From NCBI RefSeq assembly GCF_004331265.1, contig NZ_SJOO01000007.1, positions 168,181 through 232,180 on the forward strand: DNA of 64,000 nucleotides. Direction: 5' to 3'. Position numbers and translations under genes: made by a program. Numbering within the stretch: position 1 is the first letter of the stretch; each line of letters opens with the position of its first letter. Source of the stretch: Enterobacter wuhouensis. Its GTDB lineage: Bacteria; Pseudomonadota; Gammaproteobacteria; Enterobacterales; Enterobacteriaceae. Below, piece by piece: positions 42,685 to 50,325 of this stretch. The notes under the pieces were generated by a model, which was not told where the DNA came from, ran no database searches, and worked only from the letters and a program-made list of their open reading frames with translations.

Positions 42685-43194
42685 TTAACGTACTACCGCT
42701 TGTCCGACGTTCTCACCCGCCTGCCACACGCGATACTTCACTTCCACGTTTTCAGGCGTATAGACCACGATCGGCAGCTTGCTGTTGTAGCGCAGCAGGC
42801 TGTTATCACCCAGATACGCAGTCACAAATTTCTTCTCTTTCTTACCGTCCGGACACGCCATCATGGTGGAAACCGGCGACGTCACTTTGTCAAAGACGTA
42901 GTAGTCATAACCCCAGCCTTCCAGGGTTTTGCTTTCCAGCTGGCCGCCGAGACGGTGCTGGTTGCAGTCCACCTCCAGCGTCTGGCCAATTAACAGCTCA
43001 ACTTTAAAGTTTGCTTCATCCTGCTGAACAGGCAATTGGATCACCTGACGCTTCATGCCTTTATCCGCCTGCGGGTAAGGTGCCACTTTTTCCAGCGGCT
43101 GCTCTTTTGGAGCCTCGTTCGCGAAAGCGCTGGTGCTAACACAGGCAGCGGCGATAAGGGCGATAGCAAATTTAGGTGCGTTTTTCACAGTCAT
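42685..43194 (-). CDS. eco: Ecotin, periplasmic serine-protease inhibitor
   Basis: This 169-residue protein has a signal peptide ending SAFANEA near residue 26 and the ecotin reactive site in [13 protein letters not shown] with the P1 Met. The paired cysteine at GWG/NQHRLGG side is present. Ecotin dimers block trypsin-fold proteases such as elastase. It lies downstream of mqo in convergent orientation, where E. coli has the same pair. Confidence 0.96.
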   Translation of the reverse strand: MTVKNAPKFAIALIAAACVSTSAFANEAPKEQPLEKVAPYPQADKGMKRQVIQLPVQQDEANFKVELLIGQTLEVDCNQHRLGGQLESKTLEGWGYDYYVFDKVTSPVSTMMACPDGKKEKKFVTAYLGDNSLLRYNSKLPIVVYTPENVEVKYRVWQAGENVGQAVVR

Positions 43195-43395
43195 TCCTTA
43201 ATGTCAAAACGATCGTGTCCAGATTAGCATAACTCAAATGAATGATTAGAGTGATTTACTTACATTTTCAAAATGATCAGATTTATGAACTGCTTTGTAG
43301 GCGTTGTTTTGGTGTTTAATGCTGGGTGGAGTCGGCTGGGAGATCGTGTTATTTTAAGCGGCAGAATATGTTATTCATCTGTAAAGGGAAGAGAG

Positions 43396-43656
43396 ATGGT
43401 TCGTGCAAAACTGAAAACACCTGAAGGCCGTAAGTTCCTGCTGGCGCTGCTGGTTGTGTTTATGATTGCTGCCGCATGCGTTGGACGGGCAACCATTGTC
43501 GGCGTCATTGAGCAGTACAATATTCCCCTCTCCGCATGGACGACCAGCATGTACGTTCTGCAGTCGGCGATGATCTTTGTATATAGCCTGGTGTTCACCG
43601 TACTGCTTGCCATTCCGCTGGGCATTTTCTTCCTCGGCGGACGCGATAAGCACTAA
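43396..43656 (+). CDS. Small inner-membrane protein, DUF2534-like
   Basis: This 86-residue protein from ATG 43396 has two hydrophobic helices (about 14-37 and 50-78) joined by a loop VIEQYNIPLSAWTTSMY, and a charged C-terminal GGRDKH. It resembles the DUF2534 family from memory. A longer in-frame start at 43273 is possible, but GGGAAGAGAG sits before 43396 as a ribosome-binding site. Function unknown. Confidence 0.75.
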   Translation: MVRAKLKTPEGRKFLLALLVVFMIAAACVGRATIVGVIEQYNIPLSAWTTSMYVLQSAMIFVYSLVFTVLLAIPLGIFFLGGRDKH

Positions 43657-43675
43657 GCTATCGCTTTCGCTCATT

Positions 43676-43702
43676 AAGCCAGCCCACGGGTTGGCTTTTT
43701 TT
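43676..43702 (+). terminator. Terminator after the DUF2534-like gene
   Basis: AAGCCAGCCC, then ACGGGTTGGCTT and a T run form a hairpin with a wobble pair, directly after the stop at 43656. Confidence 0.88.
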
Positions 43703-43795
43703 ATCCCTCCCTATTTATTAACGATATTTATTCGCATTTCCAGGATATTCTGTCCCGAACATAATGATTGTTCTACAGAAAGCAGGAGATGCTCA

Positions 43796-44983
43796 ATGTT
43801 ATCCCGGTTTGCAACGCTCAGCCGGATCCCGAAGGGAGTCTGGGTTGTGGGCGGCGTCAGTATGCTGATGGATATCTCTTCGGAGATTATTCATAGCCTG
43901 CTGCCGCTGTTTATGGTGACAACGCTGGGTGCCAGCGTGATATTTATCGGCCTGATTGAAGGCCTGGCTGAAGCCACCGCGCTATTTATCAAAGTTTTTT
44001 CCGGAGCCATCAGCGACTATCTGGGCAAGCGTAAAGGGCTCGCGGTGCTTGGCTATGGGCTGGGTGCGTTGAGCAAACCCCTGTTCGCCATCGCTTCCTC
44101 TTCCGGCATGATTCTGGGGGCGCGGTTAATCGACCGCGTAGGGAAGGGGATTCGCGGCGCGCCGCGCGATGCGCTGGTTGCAGACGTCACGCCGCCGGAA
44201 CTGCGCGGCGCGGCATTCGGGCTACGCCAGTCGATGGATACCGTCGGAGCGTTTCTTGGGCCGCTGCTGGCCGTCGGGCTAATGCTGCTGTGGAACGATG
44301 ATTTTCGCACCATTTTCTGGATAGCGGTGATCCCCGGCGTACTTGCCGTGGCGCTGCTTTTTTTTGGTCTGCATGAGCCGAAAACGCCTGTTGAACATAA
44401 ACGAACGAATCCGATAAAAAAAGAGAACCTGAAGCGTCTGGGCAAAGGCTGCTGGTGGGTCATAGGGTTGGGTGCGGTGTTTACGCTCGCGCGCTTCAGT
44501 GAGGCATTCCTGGTTCTGCGCGCGCAGCAGTCTGGCGTGCCGCTGGCGTTGATCCCGCTGGTGATGGTGGCGATGAACCTGCTCTATTTTCTCTCAGCCT
44601 ATCCGTTTGGCAAATTATCGGATGCCATGAGCCACACCCGGCTGTTGCAGTGGGGGCTGGTCGTGCTGATTGGCGCAGATATTGTGCTGGCGCTGAGCAC
44701 TCACTGGGCCGGGATTATCCTGGGCGTTGCGCTCTGGGGCGTGCATATGGGGATGACGCAAGGGCTGCTGGCGGCGATGATTGCTAAAACCGCACCCGCT
44801 GATTTGCGCGGTACGGCATACGGTATTTTCAGTCTGGTCAGTGGCGTCGGGCTGTTAATCGCCAGCGTCGGGGCGGGGGCGATCTGGGAAACGCTCGGCG
44901 CAGAATATACGTTTTATGCCGGGGCGGTGATTTGCGTGTTAACGCTGCTGTATCTGCGCAAAACGCCGGATGAGGTGCAATAA
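43796..44983 (+). CDS. Major-facilitator transporter, substrate unknown
   Basis: This 395-residue protein has about 12 helices and MFS motif A-like loops (GAISDYLGKRKGLAV near residue 72, and PFGKLSDAMSHTRLL in the second half). The RLIDRVGKGIRGAPRDALVAD segment near residue 110 is shared with a subgroup of putative drug or sugar exporters. ATG 43796 has AGCAGGAG upstream; the frame is open to 43577 but reads through the terminator. Substrate cannot be told. Confidence 0.85.
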   Translation: MLSRFATLSRIPKGVWVVGGVSMLMDISSEIIHSLLPLFMVTTLGASVIFIGLIEGLAEATALFIKVFSGAISDYLGKRKGLAVLGYGLGALSKPLFAIASSSGMILGARLIDRVGKGIRGAPRDALVADVTPPELRGAAFGLRQSMDTVGAFLGPLLAVGLMLLWNDDFRTIFWIAVIPGVLAVALLFFGLHEPKTPVEHKRTNPIKKENLKRLGKGCWWVIGLGAVFTLARFSEAFLVLRAQQSGVPLALIPLVMVAMNLLYFLSAYPFGKLSDAMSHTRLLQWGLVVLIGADIVLALSTHWAGIILGVALWGVHMGMTQGLLAAMIAKTAPADLRGTAYGIFSLVSGVGLLIASVGAGAIWETLGAEYTFYAGAVICVLTLLYLRKTPDEVQ

Positions 44984-44984
44984 A

Positions 44985-45013
44985 AAAAACCAGCCAAACG
45001 GCTGGTTTTTTTT
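44985..45013 (+). terminator. Terminator after the MFS gene
   Basis: AAAACCAGCC, AAAC loop and GGCTGGTTTT with a run of eight T and flanking A run. It is bidirectional in form and may also have ended the original tRNA transcript from the other side. Confidence 0.92.
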
Positions 45014-45022
45014 ATGTGTGTT

Positions 45023-45068
45023 TGGTCGGCACGAGAGGATTTGAACCTCCGACCCCCGACACCCCATG
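45023..45068 (-). other. Attachment site: 3' fragment of tRNA-Pro
   Basis: The minus strand reads CATGGGGTGTCGGGGGTCGG and continues to TGCCGACCA, which is the anticodon-to-3'-end half of E. coli proL-type tRNA-Pro(GGG), including the encoded CCA. Leftward of 45023 is host sequence; after 45068 the match to the tRNA stops. Because int lies inside and reads toward it, this is the phage-host junction, and the full tRNA (with a phage-supplied 3' half) should be at the far end. Confidence 0.92.
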
Positions 45069-45497
45069 TCACTGCGTTAAAGCCGCTGCAACCCTTGTAA
45101 ATACTGGTGCTACGGCATGTTTGACTGTATATGCAAACAGTGCATTTTTTGCAAAATCTGCACTATATACATCAATAAGTTAGAGGTGGTTTTACCCCAG
45201 GGGATAACGAGCGACGATCAATTAGGCGCCCCTACGAACCGCACTTTTTGTACTTCTCGAAAAGAACGATTTTGTGGATAAATTAGAGTTATCCACAGCC
45301 TTATTGTCTTTTCATAGTCTCGAAGTAATGAGGTGTTGAGTAAGACTGTATATTTTCTAAAGTCAACCCTTGACATACACGAAACAACGAATTTCATATT
45401 GGAAATCTGCTCACCTGTGCTGTAACCTTAGCCATCATGTGAAGATTGCTTAGTTAGAAAGCAACTAGGTTCCTTACCGAAGCACAAGGACAGATTG
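45069..45497. other. Prophage end: att arm region with inverted DnaA-box pair
   Basis: No gene is seen in this 429-bp segment between the attachment core and the first cargo gene. It should hold integrase arm sites. A perfect inverted pair of DnaA boxes, TGTGGATAA at 45273-45281 and TTATCCACA at 45289-45297, is separated by seven bases. The promoter for the rightward cargo pair is probably in the AT-rich part around 45340-45460; no boxes were assigned. Confidence 0.6.
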
Positions 45498-46268
45498 ATG
45501 CCAGAGGCGTTGCCAAAATACATAGAAATCAGCGGTGAGTTAGTTGATTATCTTAAATACAGAAATAAGCTCGATGATTTCAGTTTCCATAAGTACATTC
45601 GTGAGATTGAGAAACTGAACGATCCGCTTTCAGAAGATTATCTGAAGGCTTTAGCTTGTGCTGCAAATGGCCGCCAGGAAGATGCGATCCTCTTTTTTGA
45701 GGAAGCTTTGCGCTTAGGTATTGATACCTATGCGCTAAACTATGCTACATACCTTTCAGATTACGGTACTCATAAGCAGCTCTCAGCCCTCACTAAGAGA
45801 CTGATTGGTACTTATGGCTGTAAAACCATGCTTACCTTTGCTTGGGAAACTAATTTATTTAGCGGAAACATTGACCAAGCTTTAATATATGCAGAACGTT
45901 TCATTGATGCTGCTGATAAAAAGGATGCAGAAAAAATGAAAGAGGATTCAGTAGATATCGTAATAGATACCGCAAGATTTAAAGAGTCTTCTTCACTTAC
46001 TCATGAGCAATATATGTTTGTGGCTCAAAGTATGCTGGATATTGCTGATAATTATAATGTGCGACCAGCATCAATCGCTTTTGTTTTTGTGCCGGAAGAG
46101 AAAACGGCATCATATATAATGACGTTAAAAACAAACGATGTTGATGTAATTTCTGATATGAATCTAGATATAGCTTTTTCACTTGCAGAAAATGATTCTT
46201 TGTTGGGTAAGAATTTTAGCGTCTGGTACCAAGGTCTCGAAGAGGTAGATAGCCATGCCTGTAACTAG
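45498..46268 (+). CDS. TPR-like cargo protein, partner of HEPN-like protein
   Basis: This 256-residue protein is AT-rich compared with its surroundings. Residues about 45-80 (YLKALACAANGRQEDAIL and the following FFEEALRLG) look like a TPR-type helical repeat, and residues 110-140 (NLFSNIDQALIYAERF-like pattern) suggest another. I do not recognise the family as a whole. ATG 45498 follows AAGGACAG; the TTG at 45495 is an alternative. Its 3' end overlaps the next gene by 14 bp, so the two are coupled. By analogy with two-gene toxin-antitoxin units it could be the regulator or sensor of the HEPN protein; this is inference. Confidence 0.8.
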   Translation: MPEALPKYIEISGELVDYLKYRNKLDDFSFHKYIREIEKLNDPLSEDYLKALACAANGRQEDAILFFEEALRLGIDTYALNYATYLSDYGTHKQLSALTKRLIGTYGCKTMLTFAWETNLFSGNIDQALIYAERFIDAADKKDAEKMKEDSVDIVIDTARFKESSSLTHEQYMFVAQSMLDIADNYNVRPASIAFVFVPEEKTASYIMTLKTNDVDVISDMNLDIAFSLAENDSLLGKNFSVWYQGLEEVDSHACN

Positions 46269-46641
46269 TACAGATTTTATTGAGTTAGCAAAATTTTGTG
46301 CTTCTCGTAAAGATGAAATTGGTTATAGAAATGCAGTGGCGCGAGCTTACTATGGTGCTTATCACCATGTCCTTCCGCACCTTAAGCAAGGGCCGAAAGA
46401 TAATCATCAGGGTTTGATAGATTACTTGACTACAATGGCTTGGAGAGATGATGCGGAACCATACCCTAAAAAGACTCTTATAGGGTTAGGAATTGCTCTT
46501 CAATCGTTAAAAGACCAGCGTATCATCAGTGACTATAAGCTTGAGGCGACTATTTCTGAGTTAGATTCTCAAGTCGCTATTAAGACAGCTGAGAAGTTAC
46601 TGAATAGATGTGCAGAGATGGTAAAGACTAAAGCATCCTAA
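46255..46641 (+). CDS. HEPN-like domain protein, possible ribonuclease toxin
   Basis: This 128-residue alpha-helical protein contains YRNAVARAYYGAYHH near residue 23. The segment has the form R-x6-H (RAYYGAYH) expected of HEPN domains (R-x4-6-H), many of which are RNases in toxin-antitoxin or abortive-infection systems. The rest is helical with no other motif. It overlaps the TPR-like gene by 14 bp and ends at a 32-bp palindromic terminator. Family assignment is by motif only; activity and toxicity are untested. Confidence 0.8.
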   Translation: MPVTSTDFIELAKFCASRKDEIGYRNAVARAYYGAYHHVLPHLKQGPKDNHQGLIDYLTTMAWRDDAEPYPKKTLIGLGIALQSLKDQRIISDYKLEATISELDSQVAIKTAEKLLNRCAEMVKTKAS

Positions 46642-46671
46642 GAATAGGGACCGATATCGGTCCCTATTCTT
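46640..46671. terminator. 32-bp perfect palindrome, bidirectional terminator
   Basis: The arms AAGAATAGGGACCGAT (46640-46655) and its exact complement ATCGGTCCCTATTCTT (46656-46671) make an uninterrupted palindrome with no loop. It begins inside the HEPN-gene stop and ends at the int stop codon. T runs are weak on both sides (TTATGCTTTTC on the plus strand), so termination is probable but unproven. Confidence 0.8.
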
Positions 46672-47867
46672 TATGCTTTTCTAACTATATTTTTAAAAAT
46701 CTCCCCATGAGGAACTTCGACCCATTCAACATGGTTTTGGGTGTAAATTTTTGTAGATTTTGCATCACTGTGGGCCATTCTTGCCTGCGGATCGATACCT
46801 TGCTTTTCGAACATATGAGCTGCCAGTGCTCTTATCTCGTGGAACGTTGGCCTTTCTTTGATAGGCAGCTCTGCCGCTACACCTAACTGGTCACGCAGCT
46901 CTGAAAATGTCCTGCTCAAATAATCAGGGGCCACCTGTGTTGGGTGGTTAACTTCCTTGCTTATAGGATTGCTTCTCTTTTCCAGAAGCCGGTGAACAAC
47001 ATAAGGGCTGGCCACATTGTCTCTGCTGTTGTCGATGATCTCTTTCAGGGCCCTGCCGATCGGAATGGCAACGTGTGAGGCCTCTTTGTGCTGTACTTTT
47101 TGCCGATGAATGTAAAGCGTTCCGAATATGCCAGCCTCTTCCTGATCGAACCATACACAGCCGCAAACCCCTTCTTTAGGTTCCGTAATCGAGTACCGGA
47201 TCCGGGAAACTTCCAGGCGCGCTTGCGTAGTTTGTAATGCAAGGTCCATTGCAGTCTTCAGCCAAGGTTCAGCAGCTGCATGTATGGTCAGGAACTGTTC
47301 CAAAGTAAGTCGCCGGCGGACCTTTTTATCGACACGCCGCATTTTTTTCCGTGTTGCAGGGTTATCCATCATGAGCGATTCATCAACAGCATAAGAGAAT
47401 AGCTTTTTCAGGAAGCTAACTTTTCGGTTCTGAACATTGGCCGACGATTCAGAATGGTAATTTCGTATGTAGGCATTTACGTGCTCAAGCTCTATGTCGC
47501 ATGCGGGTATGTTATTAAAAAATTCTTTAACCCTGATGGCATCATTATTCCAATCGTCAAGTGTGCTTTTAGACGGCTGCTCATCTTTGATCGCTCTCTC
47601 CATAATGCGATCAACATGTTCAGAAAACGGGTGGGCTTCACCATTCAGCCCTCCCGATTCCCGAATTAATGAATCTATCGATGGTGTATTTTCAGGGCGC
47701 ATCCTCAGGTTATATTCTCGGGCGATGGCGATAGCCATTACTCGATCCGAACCGAGAGTTTTCTTTTTCCCAGTTATAAGCGTGAACTTATACACGCCAC
47801 GATCTTTATCAAAAAAAAGATAATCAGGAAGGTGGCGGTATTCTTTTTTTCGTGGCCTTGCTGCCAT
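46671..47867 (-). CDS. int: Phage integrase, tyrosine recombinase
   Basis: This 398-residue protein has an N-terminal arm-binding region, a core-binding SAM-like domain (about 75-170) and a catalytic domain. The first Arg is in QARLEVSRIR, Lys in HRQKVQHKE, the HxxR in FHEIRALAAHMF, the second His in ARMAHSDAKSTK and the nucleophile Tyr in KIYTQNH. It integrates the phage at tRNA-Pro. ATG 47867 is chosen, two bases after the xis stop; a TTG at 47873 is possible. It transcribes toward the att site with the cargo pair between them. Confidence 0.95.
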   Translation of the reverse strand: MAARPRKKEYRHLPDYLFFDKDRGVYKFTLITGKKKTLGSDRVMAIAIAREYNLRMRPENTPSIDSLIRESGGLNGEAHPFSEHVDRIMERAIKDEQPSKSTLDDWNNDAIRVKEFFNNIPACDIELEHVNAYIRNYHSESSANVQNRKVSFLKKLFSYAVDESLMMDNPATRKKMRRVDKKVRRRLTLEQFLTIHAAAEPWLKTAMDLALQTTQARLEVSRIRYSITEPKEGVCGCVWFDQEEAGIFGTLYIHRQKVQHKEASHVAIPIGRALKEIIDNSRDNVASPYVVHRLLEKRSNPISKEVNHPTQVAPDYLSRTFSELRDQLGVAAELPIKERPTFHEIRALAAHMFEKQGIDPQARMAHSDAKSTKIYTQNHVEWVEVPHGEIFKNIVRKA

Positions 47868-47869
47868 GG

Positions 47870-48079
47870 TCAACCCTCAATTATTAACTGACGTACCGCC
47901 TGATTAACAATTGAGTCAACTCCCCACTTTTCGGTTTCATAGACAAAAACTGAACCATCTACAATCCTTCCCATGAGTAATCCGTTTTCGACCCAACGTT
48001 TAATTGTACGGTTGTCAGGAATGGAGTCTTTGGTAAATTCGCGCTTACTCCAGAGACTCGCTTTCATTAGCTTTGCCAT
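47870..48079 (-). CDS. xis: Excisionase-like protein
   Basis: This 69-residue basic protein has a winged-helix-like pattern (WSKREFTKDSIPDNRTIKRWVENGLL) in which a Trp-Val helix would bind DNA, as in lambdoid Xis-like proteins of this size. ATG 48079 is preceded by GGAGAAGG; an in-frame upstream start at 48163 lies inside the next gene and is dropped. It is immediately upstream of int and may direct excision. Confidence 0.85.
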   Translation of the reverse strand: MAKLMKASLWSKREFTKDSIPDNRTIKRWVENGLLMGRIVDGSVFVYETEKWGVDSIVNQAVRQLIIEG

Positions 48080-48123
48080 GGTTTCCTTCTCCATAAAGCC
48101 CGGCTGCACCCGGGCTGAGTGGT

Positions 48124-48696
48124 TTACTCGTTGGTGCTGGTGGCAGGGATAATTTTCTGCCAAATTGCTGACACATATTTTGCCTGATGGCGCGCATCAG
48201 CCAGGGCGTTGTGAACATCGCCAATAAAAGGCATGTCACGCTTCGGATCGAAACCAACACTGCGACCGAGGGTAACAATCGTGCGTACATCATGATCGTT
48301 CCAAAATTCCCACGGGCAAATGCGTCCGGCGCGTTCGTAAGCTCCGCGCAGAATCACATTGTCAAAGGTGGCCCCGTTACCCCAGACCTTCATGTATTTG
48401 AGATTATATGCATGCCGGTGAATGAAATGACTAAGTTCCGACAGTGCATCAGTGATAGGCATCGCATCATCAACGCAAATAGCTGAGCGCGCTTCAGGGC
48501 TTTGTTTCAACCACCAAAGAATTGTATCTCCATCCGGTACACCGCCTTGAGCCATTGCGCTTTCAAGCGAGACGGCCGAGTAGAACTCTTGGCCAAGTTC
48601 ACCTGTTTGAGGGTTAAAAAAGACGGCACCAATTGAGACGATCGGCGCGTTTGGCTTTTTCCCCATTGATTCGAGGTCAATCATTAAGTCGTTCAA
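48124..48696 (-). CDS. DEDD-type 3'-5' exoribonuclease-like protein
   Basis: This 190-residue protein has the DEDDh/y-type exonuclease motif I NDLMIDLESMG (Asp and Glu), a motif II-like region around LKYMKVWGNGATFDNV, and motif III HNALADARHQAKY with His/Asp. It is like the phage exoribonuclease group related to RNase T or ExoVIII C-terminal domains. It should act on RNA or DNA 3' ends during early infection. It is the last identifiable gene of the leftward early operon before xis. Confidence 0.88.
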   Translation of the reverse strand: MNDLMIDLESMGKKPNAPIVSIGAVFFNPQTGELGQEFYSAVSLESAMAQGGVPDGDTILWWLKQSPEARSAICVDDAMPITDALSELSHFIHRHAYNLKYMKVWGNGATFDNVILRGAYERAGRICPWEFWNDHDVRTIVTLGRSVGFDPKRDMPFIGDVHNALADARHQAKYVSAIWQKIIPATSTNE

Positions 48697-48786
48697 CTGC
48701 TTTCTCCATTGGTAATTCTGCGATTAAAGCCGAGGGGACAACCACCGGCATTGGTACTCTGACGATCTATGCGCGTACTCTATCAA

Positions 48787-49008
48787 TTACCCCTTACGCT
48801 GCTTAATCATGAGCTCTAAAAATTCCTGGCAACTGGCGCACGTTTGGCAGCCAGGCATGGCAACCCGGCGCGCCTCAGGAATGTCCTCTCCGCATTCAGA
48901 ACAGTGCTCTGCAGAGACTGCATTCTGATCAATACGGTGTTTTTGTATGGCCAGCTGCAGGCGGTGCTCTACCAGCTCGTTTGCCTGATCGATGATGTCT
49001 GAACTCAT
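48787..49008 (-). CDS. TraR/DksA-type zinc-finger protein
   Basis: This 73-residue protein carries C-x2-C (HCSECGEDI) and C-x2-C (CQTCASCQEF) pairs and matches small phage TraR proteins that bind the secondary channel of RNA polymerase and mimic DksA/ppGpp. A short helix at the N-terminus starts with Ser-Asp-Ile-Ile-Asp as in TraR. Its start overlaps the stop of the preceding gene (ATGA). Confidence 0.9.
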   Translation of the reverse strand: MSSDIIDQANELVEHRLQLAIQKHRIDQNAVSAEHCSECGEDIPEARRVAMPGCQTCASCQEFLELMIKQRKG

Positions 49009-49469
49009 ACGGCACGCTCCTGGCGAAGTAATGCATCATGCAGTGCCATAGCACCCGCTTCACGGAGTGCAGCATCTTCATAACTGATGCCGTTCGAATC
49101 CATGATGCAGTCCCTATCGAGGCACTCCGAACAATCGTTAAGCGCGGATTTGATAGCGTTGGTAATCACTTCAGCCTGAAAATCGTCGGTGGCTGGGGTT
49201 TTGATTTTCTTCGCTGCGGCCTCAATTTTTTCTTTCGTTTCGCTACCAATTTCGCTTGAGCCCAGCTTTCCGATGAAGCCAACGATTTGGTCAGGAAACT
49301 GCTTCAGCCATGCATTCTCCGTAGCCAATTCAGCAATCTGCTTCTCAGCGTTTGACAGTTGGAGAAGGAGTTCTTCAACTAACGTCACACGCATCACTAC
49401 CTTGTGACAGTCGTTGCGTTTAGCTCTGGCGATTGTGCCGCGCAATGTCGCGTATTTGTTGGTGGTCAT
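49005..49469 (-). CDS. Phage early protein, Ea22-like C-terminal pattern
   Basis: This 154-residue protein has a coiled-coil-prone segment LVEELLLQLSNAEKQIAELA (about 30-48) and a C-terminal AALREAGAMALHDALL pattern seen in Ea22-type phage proteins. A pair of cysteines (CSECLDRDC) lies near residue 113. Function unknown. Its start and end both overlap neighbours by 4 bp (ATGA), so it is coupled with them. Confidence 0.8.
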   Translation of the reverse strand: MTTNKYATLRGTIARAKRNDCHKVVMRVTLVEELLLQLSNAEKQIAELATENAWLKQFPDQIVGFIGKLGSSEIGSETKEKIEAAAKKIKTPATDDFQAEVITNAIKSALNDCSECLDRDCIMDSNGISYEDAALREAGAMALHDALLRQERAV

Positions 49470-49654
49470 TGGACGGACTCCTGACGAAGATGGTTAATTT
49501 CGGCGTCAAGGCTCATTCGCTGGTCCATCGATTCCGTCAAGGCGGCAAATGTAACGTCCAGGCGAGTGGCTACCTCACGCATCAGAGAGGCTTCTGCTGG
49601 TGGCAGTTTCCCCGCCGCAGCATGGGCTGCGGCTACCAGTTCTTTTATCTTCAT
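49466..49654 (-). CDS. Small phage protein, coupled early gene
   Basis: This 62-residue protein starts MKIKELVAAAHAAAGKLPP and ends with a heptad-like QRMSLDAEINHLRQES. ATG 49654 overlaps the stop of the HD gene (ATGA). An ATG nine bases upstream would add three residues. Function unknown. Confidence 0.72.
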   Translation of the reverse strand: MKIKELVAAAHAAAGKLPPAEASLMREVATRLDVTFAALTESMDQRMSLDAEINHLRQESVQ

Positions 49655-50190
49655 GCGAGGCATGCGCGTGATTCCATAAGCTCATTGAAACGGTTAATGA
49701 ATAAGCCATATGCCTGGCCTGGGCGAAGAGGCACGATCTGGATAATGTCGCTGGCCGGAATACCTTCGAGGCAAGGCCAGAGTGAACCGTCGTCGATATC
49801 CAGATCGCGGCGTTCAGTGGCAAGCATCACCAGATCGGCATATTTCACTACCGCTGACATATCAGGGGTGATACTGAATTTGGCCCGGATCAGCTGTTCT
49901 ACCTGCTCTTCAATGCGACGGTAATCTGGAAGTAACGCTTTCAGGGGGGCAGGGATGTCCTGGCAATACGCTTCTGCTGCGTCATGCATCAGGGCTTCAA
50001 AGGCGAACTCTGGCGGAACGAGCTGGCTGCACAGCACAGAGTGCTGGGCCACGCTGTAAAATTCCGGCAGATGACCAGTGAAGCGGCAGATGTGGGAAAG
50101 CGCGGTCGCGATATCCTCGATCTCCACATCGTCAGCAGTTGAATTGAGGTAATCGAATTTCTTACCTGAAAGTGTCTGGATATAACTCAT
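49651..50190 (-). CDS. HD-domain 5'-nucleotidase-like protein (YfdR/YfbR type)
   Basis: This 179-residue protein carries the HD-domain ligands: H in VAQHSVLCSQ, HD in ALMHDAAEAYCQDIP and D in VVKYADLVMLATERRDL. It resembles YfbR-type deoxynucleoside 5'-monophosphatases and YfdR of the CPS-53 prophage. It could adjust nucleotide pools during phage growth. It is upstream of the coupled small genes on the leftward operon. Confidence 0.9.
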   Translation of the reverse strand: MSYIQTLSGKKFDYLNSTADDVEIEDIATALSHICRFTGHLPEFYSVAQHSVLCSQLVPPEFAFEALMHDAAEAYCQDIPAPLKALLPDYRRIEEQVEQLIRAKFSITPDMSAVVKYADLVMLATERRDLDIDDGSLWPCLEGIPASDIIQIVPLRPGQAYGLFINRFNELMESRACLA

Positions 50191-50286
50191 CGTATTTTCT
50201 TCTCCATATTTGGCAGCTGCACCTGCGCCAGTTTTTGGTTGTACGAATCCCTCGCCATTGGCGATTAATAAAGGGAATTACGCTTC

Positions 50287-50312
50287 AATAAATCCCCGCG
50301 GCGCCGGGGATT
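50287..50312. other. GC-rich hairpin between DUF2303 and HD genes
   Basis: AAATCCCCG and CGGGGATTT (about 50288-50312) make a strong stem around a CGGCGC centre. There is no long T tract on the minus strand, so it may be an attenuator or processing site rather than a full terminator inside the leftward operon. Confidence 0.5.
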
Positions 50313-50325
50313 TAATGCAGAGAAA

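Noticed and set aside
45027..45068. Complete tRNA gene at the prophage edge
   Set aside because: Only the 3' half of tRNA-Pro is present; the sequence after 45068 does not continue the cloverleaf.
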